A DNA stretch of 64,000 nucleotides from Paenibacillus sp. 32352. GTDB lineage: Bacteria > Bacillota > Bacilli > Paenibacillales > NBRC-103111. Positions within the stretch are counted from its first letter, which is position 1; every line of letters starts with the position of its first letter. The notes below the pieces were generated by a model, which was not told the DNA's origin, did no database searches, and saw nothing but the letters and a program-made list of their open reading frames with translations. The stretch spans positions 62,001 to 126,000 of the forward strand of contig NZ_MZNT01000004.1 of the NCBI RefSeq assembly GCF_002042965.1, in the 5' to 3' direction. Shown one piece after another: positions 8,822 to 19,078 of the stretch. The position numbers were made by a program, and so were the translations under genes.

Positions 8822-9283
8822 TTACTCCTCTAGGTTTTCTAATTGGACAATTTCACTTTTATTCAGCACTTCTTGCAGGTTCAGAAGAATCAGCAGTCTG
8901 TCGTCGCTTACCTTCGCAATGCCGCGCAAATATTTGGCTTTAATGCCTCCTACAATTTCCGGCGGATCTTCAATGCTATCTGTGTCCACATCAATGACAT
9001 CGTTAGCCGAATCAACAATAAGTCCCACTTCAATATCATTCACGCCTACAATGATAATACGTGAACTGTCCGTAAACTCGGTTTCCTTAAAGCCGAATCT
9101 TCCGCGAAGATCGATTACCGGAGTAACGACACCACGCAGATTAATAACCCCTCTTACAAATTCCGGAGTTTTGGGTACCCGTGTCATGGGCTGCATTCGT
9201 TCGATGGTGCGTACCTTTTCTACCTCAACACCGTATTCCTCATTCTCCAGGGCAAATACAATGACTTTGATCTCTTCTCCCAT
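8822..9283 (-). CDS. cheW: Chemotaxis coupling protein CheW
   Basis: Scaffold that links chemoreceptors to the CheA kinase. About 153 residues from the ATG at 9283. This start has AGGGAGG eight bases upstream; the longer in-frame start at 9322 lacks one. It shows the CheW fold hallmarks: VFALENEEYGVEVEKV, VPKTPEFVRGVINLRG and VIDLRGRFG. It lies between cheA and cheC in the order typical of Bacillales. Confidence 0.95.
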   Translation of the reverse strand: MGEEIKVIVFALENEEYGVEVEKVRTIERMQPMTRVPKTPEFVRGVINLRGVVTPVIDLRGRFGFKETEFTDSSRIIIVGVNDIEVGLIVDSANDVIDVDTDSIEDPPEIVGGIKAKYLRGIAKVSDDRLLILLNLQEVLNKSEIVQLENLEE

Positions 9284-9337
9284 GTTCCTTGCCTCCCTCA
9301 AAATGTATAACGTACTAAGCATCGCTGTGACGGATGA

Positions 9338-11398
9338 TTACTTGATTAATGCATTAGTATCTATAATAAGTGCCACTTGACCGTCTCCAAGAATCGTAGC
9401 TCCGGAAATGGCGAACAAATTCGTCAAATATTTTCCCAGTGATTTCAAAACTATTTCCTGCTGCCCGATGAATTCGTCGACAATAAGTGCAGCAAGCTTC
9501 TCCCCTTTGCGGATCACGACAATTTGCGTTTCGCCTTCCTTTACGTCCGCTGTGTTAGGAACATCGAACAGCTTACCCAGGGAAACTAACGGAATCACGC
9601 TGTTGCGGTAATTAATCATTTTATTGCCGTGTACGATGCGGATTTGATCCTGCTTGATAGCAGCCGTTTCAACAATCGAAGACAACGGTATGGCATACTT
9701 CTCTTCGCTCAGGCGGATCAGCATGGCAGAGATGATGGATAAAGTAAGCGGCAGCTGTACAGAGAACTTGGAGCCTTTGCCCCACTTGGATTCAACCTGA
9801 ACGGTTCCTCCCAAGCTCTCAATCTTGGTCTTAACAACGTCCAATCCTACTCCGCGTCCGGAAATATCAGAGATTTTATCCGCGGTACTGAAGCCCGATG
9901 CAAACAAAAGCATGTAGACTTCTTCGTCCGTCATTTTCGCCGCTTGTTCTTGCGGAATGACGCCGTTTTTAACCGCAATGCTCAACACTTTCTCGCGGTT
10001 TATCCCACGGCCGTCATCCTCGATTTCAATAAAGACATGATTGCCGCTGTGGAATGCACGCAGGTTAATGGTCCCTGTTTCCGGCTTGCCGGCACTAATC
10101 CGGTCACTGACCGGCTCAACGCCGTGGTCTACGGAGTTTCTCAGCAAGTGAACCAACGGATCGCCGATTTCATCAATCACGGTACGATCCAGCTCGGTTT
10201 CTGCCCCTGTAATGATGAGGTCCACTTTTTTGTCCAAGGTTTTGGCCACATCGCGAATCATGCGGGGGAAACGGTTGAACACCGTATCAATGGGAACCAT
10301 GCGAAGCTTCAAAACAATATTTTGCAAATCGCTGCTTACCCGGCTCATATGCTCTACGGTCTCGGTCAAATCACTTCTCTTGACTTCGCTCGCCAGCTGC
10401 TCCAAACGAACGCGGTCGATCAGAAGCTCGCTGAATAAATTCATTAACGTATCCAGTCGTTCGATATCCACGCGAATGGTTCTGTTCGCTACCGGAGCAT
10501 TGGCTGCCGCAGGACGCTTCTTGGTGTCTGCAGGTGCTGCCGCAGCCGGAGAAGCTGACGGCTCTGCCGTTGCAGACGCAGCCGCAACCTCCAATTGCGC
10601 TTGCTGTACCGCAGGCGGCTTCATCAGTTCATCCAGCTTGGCTTGGTCCAATAGGGTAACGGCTGCCTTCTCGATTTCCGAGACGCTTGCCACCTGCTTT
10701 TCGAGGCTATCCCTATCAATATGGGAAATAAAAAATACGGAGAAGGAATTATCGAATCGCTCCTGTTCAATGTCTTCAACGGACGGAGTGCATTTGATGA
10801 CTTCCCCGTTCTGTTCCAAAATGTTGAACACCATATAGGCACGCGCCGCTTTAAGAACGCAGTCCTCCCGTACGGATACTTCAACATGACATACAGATAA
10901 TCCGGCTTCTATCGATTGCTGGATAATAGATAATTGAAATTCATCAAGCGCCGGTTCTTGTGACGAAGAATCCGGCTTGGCTGCGGCCGAAGCGGAGGCT
11001 GATCCGGATTTGAGATAATCACCGCTGACGATCGATTTAAGGGACGCCACAATCTGTTGTACATCGAGCTTGCCTGTACCGCCTTGGATAATATCCTCAA
11101 CCATGGCTTCCAAAGCATCCAGGCTTTTGAAGGTGCAATCAAAAATGAACGAATCCATCTTTAACTTATGATTGCGGACCAAGTCCAAAACGTTCTCCAT
11201 TTCATGGGTCAAGGACGCCAAGTCCTCGAAGCCCATCGTTGCCGACATCCCTTTAAGCGTATGGGCCGAACGAAAAATGTTATGTACAATGCTTACATCC
11301 TCGGGGCTTGCTTCCAAGCTCAGCAAATTGTCGTTCATAGCCTGCAGATGTTCTCTGGATTCATCAATAAACATCGATAAGTATTGATTTAATTCCAT
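9338..11398 (-). CDS. cheA: Chemotaxis histidine kinase CheA
   Basis: Autophosphorylates and passes phosphate to CheY and CheB. Domains in order: P1 phosphotransfer with His46 in RSAHTLKGM; P2 CheY-binding (about 160–260); an Ala/Pro-rich linker (about 270–310); P3 dimerisation (about 315–375); P4 ATPase with N-box LLRNSVDHG, G1 EDDGRGIN and G2 GRGVGLDVVK; and P5 CheW-like at the C-terminus. I chose the ATG at 11398, with GGAGGT eight bases upstream, over the GTG at 11404. Total about 686 residues, a normal length. Confidence 0.96.
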   Translation of the reverse strand: MELNQYLSMFIDESREHLQAMNDNLLSLEASPEDVSIVHNIFRSAHTLKGMSATMGFEDLASLTHEMENVLDLVRNHKLKMDSFIFDCTFKSLDALEAMVEDIIQGGTGKLDVQQIVASLKSIVSGDYLKSGSASASAAAKPDSSSQEPALDEFQLSIIQQSIEAGLSVCHVEVSVREDCVLKAARAYMVFNILEQNGEVIKCTPSVEDIEQERFDNSFSVFFISHIDRDSLEKQVASVSEIEKAAVTLLDQAKLDELMKPPAVQQAQLEVAAASATAEPSASPAAAAPADTKKRPAAANAPVANRTIRVDIERLDTLMNLFSELLIDRVRLEQLASEVKRSDLTETVEHMSRVSSDLQNIVLKLRMVPIDTVFNRFPRMIRDVAKTLDKKVDLIITGAETELDRTVIDEIGDPLVHLLRNSVDHGVEPVSDRISAGKPETGTINLRAFHSGNHVFIEIEDDGRGINREKVLSIAVKNGVIPQEQAAKMTDEEVYMLLFASGFSTADKISDISGRGVGLDVVKTKIESLGGTVQVESKWGKGSKFSVQLPLTLSIISAMLIRLSEEKYAIPLSSIVETAAIKQDQIRIVHGNKMINYRNSVIPLVSLGKLFDVPNTADVKEGETQIVVIRKGEKLAALIVDEFIGQQEIVLKSLGKYLTNLFAISGATILGDGQVALIIDTNALIK

Positions 11399-11455
11399 AA
11401 CCACACACCTCCGTCAATTTAGTCCAACCCTATATGTACACCCATGGAACCAAGG

Positions 11456-12580
11456 CTAGCGAATTACGGCCTGGGTTAACTGATGGGCTATTTCCTGTTG
11501 AGGCAATATATGTGTAACGCATTGAAGCTCTACCGCAGCCCGGGGCATGCCATAGACAATGCAGGTTTCTTCCGACTCAGCAATCGTGGTTACGGCTCCC
11601 GCCTGTTTTAAAGACAGCATGCCTTTGGCTCCATCCGATCCCATTCCTGTCATGATTACAGCATGACGCTTCAATTCCTTTAATGGCAGAAGCGATTCGA
11701 ACAATACATCCACTGAAGGGCGATGCCCGTTTCTCGGATCTTCCTTGCTTAAATAAATCCTGTACATTCCCGGACCATTGCGGGCAACCATCATATGATA
11801 ACCGCCTGGAGCGATATAGGCCCATCCGTTGGTTAAGGCCATGCCATTCTCCGCTTCCACCACATGCAGCTCAGAGATGGAATCCAGTCTTTGAGCCAAC
11901 GATTTGGTGAAGTTCGGAGGCATATGCTGAACGATAACGACCGGCGCCGGAAAGTCAGCTGGTATACTAGAGATGACCTGGTGCAGCGCGCGGGGACCAC
12001 CGGTTGAAGTCCCTATGGCAACCAGCTGCGTTACTTGTGCAGACGTTGAGGAAATCTGCGATTGAGGCTTAGGAGGCTCTACGGCAGCAGCCGTTTCCTG
12101 CTTCGCAATAAGCTCCTTCGCTGCCTTGAGTTTGTCAAAAATAGTTGTCCTGAGAGGATTGACTGCGAACTTAGCCGCATTGGTCTTCACGGCAATGTGC
12201 AGCTTTTCAAGCAGTGAAGCTTTCACTTTATGAAGATCAAGCGATATAGAGCCCGAAGGCTTGCCGACAAAATCGACGGCTCCTCTTTCAAGAGCAATTA
12301 TCGTTTCCCTTGCCCCTTCTTGTGTCAAGCTGCTTAACATAATGACCGGCGTCGGATGCTCCGACATAATTTTCTTTAAGGCATCGAGACCGTTCATCAC
12401 CGGCATTTCAATGTCCAAAGTAACGGCATCCGGCTTATGCATCTTCACCAATTCCACTGCCTCTAAGCCGTTCTTGGCAGTCGCCACAACCTGGAACTGA
12501 GGATCCTCCGAGATGAGATCCGTAATGATTTTTCTCATAAAAATCGAATCGTCGACTACAAGTACGTTATAGGTTTTCAT
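11456..12580 (-). CDS. cheB: Chemoreceptor methylesterase/response regulator CheB
   Basis: Receiver domain (residues 1–120, phosphorylated Asp56 in VTLDIEMP) joined by a linker to the methylesterase domain (about 185–374). The esterase carries the catalytic Ser in GTSTGGPRAL, the His in VQHMPPNF and the Asp in MTGMGSDGAKGM. It removes methyl groups from receptor glutamates. The ATG has GGAGGAG upstream. No cheR is in the window; in Bacillales cheR is usually elsewhere, near aroF/hepT. Confidence 0.96.
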   Translation of the reverse strand: MKTYNVLVVDDSIFMRKIITDLISEDPQFQVVATAKNGLEAVELVKMHKPDAVTLDIEMPVMNGLDALKKIMSEHPTPVIMLSSLTQEGARETIIALERGAVDFVGKPSGSISLDLHKVKASLLEKLHIAVKTNAAKFAVNPLRTTIFDKLKAAKELIAKQETAAAVEPPKPQSQISSTSAQVTQLVAIGTSTGGPRALHQVISSIPADFPAPVVIVQHMPPNFTKSLAQRLDSISELHVVEAENGMALTNGWAYIAPGGYHMMVARNGPGMYRIYLSKEDPRNGHRPSVDVLFESLLPLKELKRHAVIMTGMGSDGAKGMLSLKQAGAVTTIAESEETCIVYGMPRAAVELQCVTHILPQQEIAHQLTQAVIR

Positions 12581-12631
12581 AAGAAGTTACTCCTCCCCGC
12601 AGATTGTCTGATTTGTTGGTTAGAGGATGTG

Positions 12632-13513
12632 CTACTGTCTCAAATATTTCATCATTTTTGACATAAAGCTTTTTACAGCACCCTCTTGCTGCGCTGACGG
12701 CAATTGCCTGGAGATATAATCATCTGCCAATCTGCTGATGGATTGCGATGCAGCACAGGAAGGATATTGTATCGTAAAAGGAACCTGCTTCTTGACAGCT
12801 TTGGATACGCTGTTATCGTCATACACATAACCGATGGCTGGGATATCCAGTTTTAGAAACTGCTTTGCCACCATGCTGATCTTATCCGCTGTCTGCCTTC
12901 CTTCCTTCCAATCAGCTACGCGGTTCACTACCAATTTGAATGGAACCGACGGTTCCATCGAATGGACCATTTTGATAATGGCATAGGCGTCCGTAATAGA
13001 CGTAGGTTCCGGTGTTGTAACAACGATCGTTTCTTCTGCCGACAAAATAAATTTCAAGGTTTCTTTGGACAAGCCCGCTCCCGTATCAAAAATAATAAAA
13101 TCAACCGTACCATTGAGCTGCATCACTTGTTCTGCGAAATAATCAAGCTGCTGCTCCGTCAAGCGGATAAGATCCTGAAAGCCGGAGCCCCCTGCGATAA
13201 ATTGCAGACCGTACGGCCCCTGCTCAATGATATCCCAAATCGTTTTTTCTCTCGTTAATAAGTGGTAGAGGCTGTGTTTGGCTGTGACACCCATCAATAC
13301 GTCAATGTTCGCCAGGCCGATGTCAGCGTCAAAGACGAGAACCTTGTATCCTTTTTTCTGTAGAGTTAGCGCAAAATTCAGCGTGAAATTCGATTTGCCG
13401 ACCCCGCCTTTCCCGCTTGTAACCGTCAGTATACGGGTAGCGATAGCTTCTCGATGCTTCTGCTGATGCTGCTTAAGGATAAGATTCCGGAGCCCTTGAG
13501 CCTGATCATTCAT
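12632..13513 (-). CDS. flhG: MinD-like ATPase FlhG (YlxH/FleN)
   Basis: Controls flagellar number and placement and assists C-ring assembly with FliM/FliY. It begins with a short Q/H-rich activation helix (MNDQAQGLRNLILKQ) of the type known to stimulate the FlhF GTPase. Then come the deviant Walker A TSGKGGVGKSN, the switch FDADIGLANIDVLMG and DTGAGLS. I chose the ATG at 13513: it overlaps the flhF stop by eight bases and has GGGGGG eight bases upstream. Length is about 293 residues. Confidence 0.94.
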   Translation of the reverse strand: MNDQAQGLRNLILKQHQQKHREAIATRILTVTSGKGGVGKSNFTLNFALTLQKKGYKVLVFDADIGLANIDVLMGVTAKHSLYHLLTREKTIWDIIEQGPYGLQFIAGGSGFQDLIRLTEQQLDYFAEQVMQLNGTVDFIIFDTGAGLSKETLKFILSAEETIVVTTPEPTSITDAYAIIKMVHSMEPSVPFKLVVNRVADWKEGRQTADKISMVAKQFLKLDIPAIGYVYDDNSVSKAVKKQVPFTIQYPSCAASQSISRLADDYISRQLPSAQQEGAVKSFMSKMMKYLRQ

Positions 13514-14819
13514 ACGGGACGCCCCCCAGCACCAGATCAATGATCCGCTGCTCATCCAGTTCCGTTATATCCTCGGGAACGCTTTGACCGTGAGTCACGT
13601 AGGACATCTGCAGCTGAAACTCATGTGCGAGATTAATAATGGACCCGTAAGTCTCCGTTTCGTCCATTTTGGTTAACAATAGCTTGTCCAGCTTGAATTT
13701 GGTAAAGTTGTCGGCTATAGCCTTCATGTCTTTATACTTGGTTGTCAAGCTGAGTACAAGAAACGTTTCACTTTTCCCTTCTGTTTGCAGCAGGGCGTTA
13801 AGCTCCGAAACATACATTTCATTGCGGAAATTGCGGCCCGCCGTATCCATGAAAATGATATCGCGATCCTTCATTTGTTCAAAAGCTCTCGGCAAATCCT
13901 GCGGAGAAAAGACAACTTCCAAAGGAACATTAAGAATAGTACCGTATGTCTTCAATTGCTCTACTGCAGCTATCCGGTACGTGTCGGATGTAATAAAACC
14001 AACTTTGCGATGGTATTTCAATACTTGCTCCGCTGCCAGTTTGGCTATCGTTGTTGTTTTCCCTACACCCGTAGGGCCTACAAAGTGAGCGACCTTCGTT
14101 TCGGGGTCCAGCCGTTTGTTCGTACCCTGTACGAATAATTCATGCAGCTGTCTTTCCAGGGAACGGCGAACCTCTCTTTCCGTAATAGGGCTCCCGTCAG
14201 CAGATGCTTCTTCAGCCGCTCTAGTCATCAGCTGCTCCACAAGCTCCGGATCGATCTCCTGCTCCAGCAAGCGCTGCTGCATTTGCTCAAGAACCGGATC
14301 CATCGGTACCCCCTGGGTTCCGTGAACGGATAATTGCTGCATATACTGCTTCATCTGCTTGATTTCCTGAAGCAGTACATCATCTCTGGAGTGCGGCGCA
14401 TGCATTTGTACGGGTTGTTGAACGGCAGGCTGATGAACCGGCTTCGTTTCATGCCGCTGCTCGGGTACAAGCACATCCGGAACCTCCGGAAAGGACAAGC
14501 TCTCGTTTACATCGGGCTCAGTATTCATTTTCAAGGGTGTCGGTCTAGTATAAGTGATCTTCTCCGTAATTATCGGAGCTGCCGGCTTCGAAAGCGGCAC
14601 GACAGGCTGTCCCGATCCTTTGGAGATAGACGGTGCGGCGGCTGCCGCCGCAGAATCCGTCGCTGCTATGACTTCAATCTTTTTTTTGGAGAACATGCCT
14701 AGAAATCCGCCGGAGCGAATTTCTTTGGTGTTCAGTATGACAGCGTCCTTGCCGAGGTCAGTCCGTATCTTTTGCAGCGCATCCGGCATCGAATCCACAA
14801 CATAACGTTTCACTCTCAT
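13506..14819 (-). CDS. flhF: SRP-type GTPase FlhF
   Basis: Marks the assembly site of flagella; third SRP GTPase beside Ffh and FtsY, both also in this window. It has 437 residues. A basic, low-complexity B region (about 1–140) is followed by the N domain (about 150–225). The G domain contains [15 protein letters not shown] (G1), SDTYRIAAVEQLK, DTAGRN (G3) and LTKMDET (G4). It overlaps the flhA stop by four bases (ATGA). Confidence 0.96.
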   Translation of the reverse strand: MRVKRYVVDSMPDALQKIRTDLGKDAVILNTKEIRSGGFLGMFSKKKIEVIAATDSAAAAAAPSISKGSGQPVVPLSKPAAPIITEKITYTRPTPLKMNTEPDVNESLSFPEVPDVLVPEQRHETKPVHQPAVQQPVQMHAPHSRDDVLLQEIKQMKQYMQQLSVHGTQGVPMDPVLEQMQQRLLEQEIDPELVEQLMTRAAEEASADGSPITEREVRRSLERQLHELFVQGTNKRLDPETKVAHFVGPTGVGKTTTIAKLAAEQVLKYHRKVGFITSDTYRIAAVEQLKTYGTILNVPLEVVFSPQDLPRAFEQMKDRDIIFMDTAGRNFRNEMYVSELNALLQTEGKSETFLVLSLTTKYKDMKAIADNFTKFKLDKLLLTKMDETETYGSIINLAHEFQLQMSYVTHGQSVPEDITELDEQRIIDLVLGGVPYE

Positions 14820-16849
14820 AGATTAACGACCCCCATGCTTTGAATTTCTACGTTAGGCTCGAGTTCGCTGTAGGACAATACTGGAATGTCCTGCATTGTT
14901 CTTTCAAGCAGCTGTCTTAAATACATTCGGATCGTTGGTGAGGTCAAAACGATAGGCTGTTGACCCGCCTGAATAAGTCTTGTCACTTGATCCGTCATTC
15001 GTTGATAGATCATTTGAGTGGAGGATGGGTCGAGCGCCAAGTAACTTCCTTGATCGGATTGCTGAACGGACTCGGCAATTTTTTTCTCCAAGGAAGGCCC
15101 TACAGTAATCACCTTCAAGGAATCGCTTCCTGTTGCATATTGCTGTGTAATTTGTCTTGAGAGAGACTGTCTTACATATTCTGTCAAGATTTCAGGGTCT
15201 TTCGTATAAGTACCGTAATCGGCCAAGGTTTCCAGAATCGTGACCAGGTCGCGAATGGAGATTTTTTCACGAAGCAGCTTGACCAGTACCTTTTGTACGT
15301 CCCCGATGGACAATACATTCGGAATTAAATCGTCCACGAGAGCCGAATAGCTTTCTCTGACATTCTCGATAAGCGCTTTGGTTTCCTGACGTCCCAGAAG
15401 CTCGTGCGCATGCTTCTTAATCACTTCCGTCAGATGCGTCGCTACTACCGAAGGAGGGTCAACCACGGTATAGCCCGACAGCTCGGCACGTTCCTTCATG
15501 ACTTCGTCGATCCATAAGGCCGGCAAGCCGAAAGCAGGCTCGAGCGTCTCGATACCGGTGATGGAATCATCATCAATCCCCGGGCTCATAGCCAGGTAGT
15601 GATTAAGCAGCAGCTCTCCTCGAGCAACGGTGTTACCTTTAATTTTGATCACATATTCATTAGGCTTTAATTGAATATTGTCGCGAATCCGGATCACGGG
15701 AACGACAAGTCCCAATTCCAAGGCACACTGTCTTCGAATCAATATGATACGGTCCAGCAGGTCTCCGCCTTGCTGCGTGTCTGCAAGCGGGATTAGCCCG
15801 TAGCCAAACTCGAATTCAATGGGATCAACCTGTAGCAAGCTGATAACACTTTCGGGACTGCGCACCTCTTCGATCTGCTGTTCCTCGACCAACTGATCCT
15901 CCTGTGCCTGCTTCATCTCCAAATTGCGCTGCATTTTGGTGGCGGCAAAGGCAAGAAGTGCAGCAATCGGCAATGTAGTCCACAAGTGGATCGGTGTAAA
16001 AATACCGAGCAAAGTAATCGTTCCGGCAACGATATACAACAGCTTTGGATACGACAAGATCTGTGTAGTCAGATCATGGGCCAGGTTTCCTTCAGATGAC
16101 GCGCGAGTAACGATCAGACCCGCTGCGGTGGAGATAAGCAAGGCCGGGATCTGACTGACCAGCCCGTCCCCGATCGTTAAGATCGAATAGATGGATCCGG
16201 CTTCCTTGATATCCATCCCTTTCATAGTCATCCCTATGATCAGTCCGCCCAGGATGTTAATGATCAGAATGATGATCCCCGCGATCGCATCCCCTTTGAC
16301 AAATTTACTGGCACCATCCATCGCTCCGTAAAAATCCGCCTCGCGGGAGATCTTCTCACGGCGTTCCTTGGCTTGCTGTTCGTTGATCAAGCCGGCGTTC
16401 AAATCCGCGTCGATACTCATTTGCTTACCGGGCATTGCATCCAGGGTAAAACGTGCAGCTACCTCGGCAACGCGCTCAGAACCTTTGGTAATAACGATAA
16501 ACTGGACAAGCACAAGGATGATAAATACGACGAAGCCTACAACGATGTTCCCTTGGGCAACGAAGGAACCAAAGGTTTTGACCACATTACCGGCCTCGGC
16601 ATTCGCAAGAATATTACGGGTTGTCGAGACGTTCAACGCCAATCGGAACAGCGTGGTAATGAGCAGTAAAGAAGGAAAAATTGAAAACTGCAGCGCGTCC
16701 CGAGTATTCATTCCTACCAGAATAATCATTAGCGCAATCGAGATGTTAATGATCAGCAGGACATCTAACAACCATATGGGAACAGGTACAACCATCATAA
16801 GGATGATACCGATGATGCCAATCAATACGACCAAATCTTTCACTTTCAT
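14816..16849 (-). CDS. flhA: Flagellar type III export gate protein FlhA
   Basis: Inner-membrane export gate; the cytosolic C-domain forms the nonameric ring that docks substrate–chaperone complexes. Several transmembrane helices occur in the first 320 residues. The conserved FHIPEP-family loop is present (FTLDAMPGKQMSIDADLNAG and FVKGDAIAGI). A long cytosolic domain follows. I prefer the ATG at 16849 with GGAGGG eight bases upstream; an ATG at 16873 would add eight residues but has no ribosome site. Length about 677, as in B. subtilis. Confidence 0.95.
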   Translation of the reverse strand: MKVKDLVVLIGIIGIILMMVVPVPIWLLDVLLIINISIALMIILVGMNTRDALQFSIFPSLLLITTLFRLALNVSTTRNILANAEAGNVVKTFGSFVAQGNIVVGFVVFIILVLVQFIVITKGSERVAEVAARFTLDAMPGKQMSIDADLNAGLINEQQAKERREKISREADFYGAMDGASKFVKGDAIAGIIILIINILGGLIIGMTMKGMDIKEAGSIYSILTIGDGLVSQIPALLISTAAGLIVTRASSEGNLAHDLTTQILSYPKLLYIVAGTITLLGIFTPIHLWTTLPIAALLAFAATKMQRNLEMKQAQEDQLVEEQQIEEVRSPESVISLLQVDPIEFEFGYGLIPLADTQQGGDLLDRIILIRRQCALELGLVVPVIRIRDNIQLKPNEYVIKIKGNTVARGELLLNHYLAMSPGIDDDSITGIETLEPAFGLPALWIDEVMKERAELSGYTVVDPPSVVATHLTEVIKKHAHELLGRQETKALIENVRESYSALVDDLIPNVLSIGDVQKVLVKLLREKISIRDLVTILETLADYGTYTKDPEILTEYVRQSLSRQITQQYATGSDSLKVITVGPSLEKKIAESVQQSDQGSYLALDPSSTQMIYQRMTDQVTRLIQAGQQPIVLTSPTIRMYLRQLLERTMQDIPVLSYSELEPNVEIQSMGVVNL

Positions 16850-16872
16850 TGCAGATGCCCTCCTTTCCTCCA

Positions 16873-17964
16873 TTAATTAGCCTTGCCTTTAACCTTATAC
16901 ACATATGCTAATACTTCGGCCACAGCCTGGAATAAATCCGCTGGAATGCTTTCTCCGATTTCTACCTGAGCATACAGCGCTCTGGCCAAAGGCTTATTTT
17001 CCATCGTAATAATTTGATGCTCCTTAGCCACTTGTTTAATTTTTAATGCGATGTAATCCGTTCCTTTCGCTATGACTGTAGGGGCTTGCATATTTTTGGC
17101 ATCGTAGCGCAGCGCTACCGCAAAGTGAGTCGGGTTCGTAATAATGACGTCTGCTTTGGGAACATCCTGCATCATACGCTGCAGCGCCATTCTTCTTTGC
17201 TTTTCACGAATCTTCCCTTTAATTAATGGGTCACCCTCGGTTTTCTTGTACTCATCCTTAATGTCTTGCTTGGACATGCGGATGCTTTTTTCAAATTCGT
17301 ACTTCTGATACATATAATCGAGCAGAGCCAGCACGATGAGAACCAGCCCGATTTTGATGCCCAATTTCAAGGTAACGGAAGAAGTAAACAAGATGACATT
17401 TTCCAATGGCAGTCTTGCCAAATCCATCAACTGGCCTTTTTCCGCCCATAACGTAGAGTAGACAACATATCCGATGATCGACATTTTCAGGATCGATTTC
17501 ACGAAGTCGACCAGGGCCCGCAGAGCGAACAAACGTTTGGCGCCTTCAATCGGATTAATTTTGTTTAATTTCATCATCAGCGGCTCTCCGGTTAACAAAA
17601 AGCCGACTTGCAAGTAGTTCGTAAAAATCGCAATGACTACCGAAACCAACAAAATGGGAATAATGATCAGCATACTCTGCATAAACAGCTGCCTGAACAG
17701 AACCCAGACATTCTCCATCGTGATGTCCCACGTCAAGTAGTCATAGAAGATGGAGCGGAACACATGCACAAGCTGCTCTTTCATATAACCGCCAAATAGA
17801 TAAAAGGAAAGAAAGGCAAAGAACAAAATAAATGCAGCAGGCAATTCCATGCTTTTGGCAACTTGCCCTTTTTGCTTGGATTCCTGCCGCTTTTTCGGGG
17901 TGGCCGGCTCCGTTTTTTCTTGGGAAAACATTTGTAAATCCAGCTTCAAACGAAAAGTTTCCAA
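16873..17964 (-). CDS. flhB: Flagellar export switch protein FlhB
   Basis: Integral membrane protein that switches export specificity from rod/hook to filament. The N-terminal basic stretch KTEPATPKKRQESKQKGQVAKS is followed by four membrane helices. The cytosolic domain carries the autocleavage motif NPTH (in IITNPTHFAVALRYD). The start is uncertain: the strong GGGAGGA lies just after the fliR stop, so a TTG at 17964 (eleven bases on) is likely. A TTG at 17949 would match the usual N-terminus MKL.DLQ.F better, and the ATG at 17931 would cut it. Length about 363 residues. Confidence 0.93.
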   Translation of the reverse strand: METFRLKLDLQMFSQEKTEPATPKKRQESKQKGQVAKSMELPAAFILFFAFLSFYLFGGYMKEQLVHVFRSIFYDYLTWDITMENVWVLFRQLFMQSMLIIIPILLVSVVIAIFTNYLQVGFLLTGEPLMMKLNKINPIEGAKRLFALRALVDFVKSILKMSIIGYVVYSTLWAEKGQLMDLARLPLENVILFTSSVTLKLGIKIGLVLIVLALLDYMYQKYEFEKSIRMSKQDIKDEYKKTEGDPLIKGKIREKQRRMALQRMMQDVPKADVIITNPTHFAVALRYDAKNMQAPTVIAKGTDYIALKIKQVAKEHQIITMENKPLARALYAQVEIGESIPADLFQAVAEVLAYVYKVKGKAN

Positions 17965-17983
17965 GTCGTTCCAGTCCTCCCGA

Positions 17984-18763
17984 TTATCCTGAAAGCAAAC
18001 CAATGAATTTTTGTATGGAATCCAGCATCGAAGTAAACATATCCGTATATACGTAACGATAGGCCGGGAACAGCAGGGCTAACAAGATAAAGCCAACGGT
18101 GATCTTGATCGGCATCCCCACAACAAAAATATTGAACTGGGGAGCTACCCTTGCCAGAAACCCAAGTCCCACATCCGTAAGAAAGATGGATACCACTAGC
18201 GGTGCCGCCATTTGAAAGCTGATGCTGAACACGCTGCTGAACGTCTGAACCATGAATTTGGCTATATCGCCGCTGTACATTTTGGCAAATAGTGGGTTAG
18301 ACAGCGGAATCCAGTCATAGCTCTCCATAATCGCTTTTAGCAGCAAATGATGACCGTTAAAGGACAGGAACAGCAAAATCGCTATCATATATTTCAGATT
18401 CCCCATAACTGGGCTTTGCGCGCCCGTCATAGGATCGATCACGTTAGCAATACCGAATCCCATCTGAATATCGATGAAGGCTCCGGCTATTAAAAGGATC
18501 TGAAAGAACATATAAGCGATAAATCCTAATAAAAGACCGACTAAGATCTCTCTAATCACAGAAAGCAAGTATAGAGAGTCAAAGGTTGCCGGATCTTTCA
18601 TCCCAAATAGGGTGTAAGCCATCAATGCTATGAAAAAAGCAATTCCGATCTTAAAATGCTGTGGTACGTTCCTGGCCGAAAAGATAGGTACCACGACAAA
18701 AAACGAGGCAATACGACAAAAATAGAGCAGAAAACCAGGTAAATACTGTGTCACCCATTCCAT
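17984..18763 (-). CDS. fliR: Flagellar export protein FliR
   Basis: Membrane component of the FliP5–FliQ4–FliR1 export channel. It has 259 residues with about five to six hydrophobic helices spread over its whole length, beginning MEWVTQYLPGFLLYF. The family region VIDPMTGAQSPVMG is present in the middle. The start has only a weak ribosome site, and fliQ ends eleven bases before, so translation is probably coupled. Confidence 0.95.
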   Translation of the reverse strand: MEWVTQYLPGFLLYFCRIASFFVVVPIFSARNVPQHFKIGIAFFIALMAYTLFGMKDPATFDSLYLLSVIREILVGLLLGFIAYMFFQILLIAGAFIDIQMGFGIANVIDPMTGAQSPVMGNLKYMIAILLFLSFNGHHLLLKAIMESYDWIPLSNPLFAKMYSGDIAKFMVQTFSSVFSISFQMAAPLVVSIFLTDVGLGFLARVAPQFNIFVVGMPIKITVGFILLALLFPAYRYVYTDMFTSMLDSIQKFIGLLSG

Positions 18764-18774
18764 TTACTCACAGC

Positions 18775-19044
18775 CTAGCCGATAAATTTATATAAGTTAT
18801 TCAACAGGTTATAAGTAAAATCAACCAGCGTTGTAAGAATCCAAGGTCCAAAAATCAAAAATGATACCAGCACCGCAACGATTTTCGGTACGAAAGCCAG
18901 CGTCTGCTCTTGAATTTGTGTGGTTGCCTGAAAAATACTGATGATCAAACCTACGACCAAACCGATTAACAGCATGGGGGCACTGGCTTTCAAGACCGTA
19001 TACACAGCCTCACCGGCCAATCGAATGACAAACTCGGAACTCAC
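18775..19044 (-). CDS. fliQ: Flagellar export protein FliQ
   Basis: 89-residue protein with two hydrophobic helices and the conserved central loop SIFQATTQIQEQTLAFVPK. It is a component of the export channel. It starts with GTG preceded by GGAGGAAAAG. Length and motif are standard for FliQ. Confidence 0.95.
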   Translation of the reverse strand: MSSEFVIRLAGEAVYTVLKASAPMLLIGLVVGLIISIFQATTQIQEQTLAFVPKIVAVLVSFLIFGPWILTTLVDFTYNLLNNLYKFIG

Positions 19045-19078
19045 GTTACTTTTCCTCCTGCACGGCCGAATGTAGTGA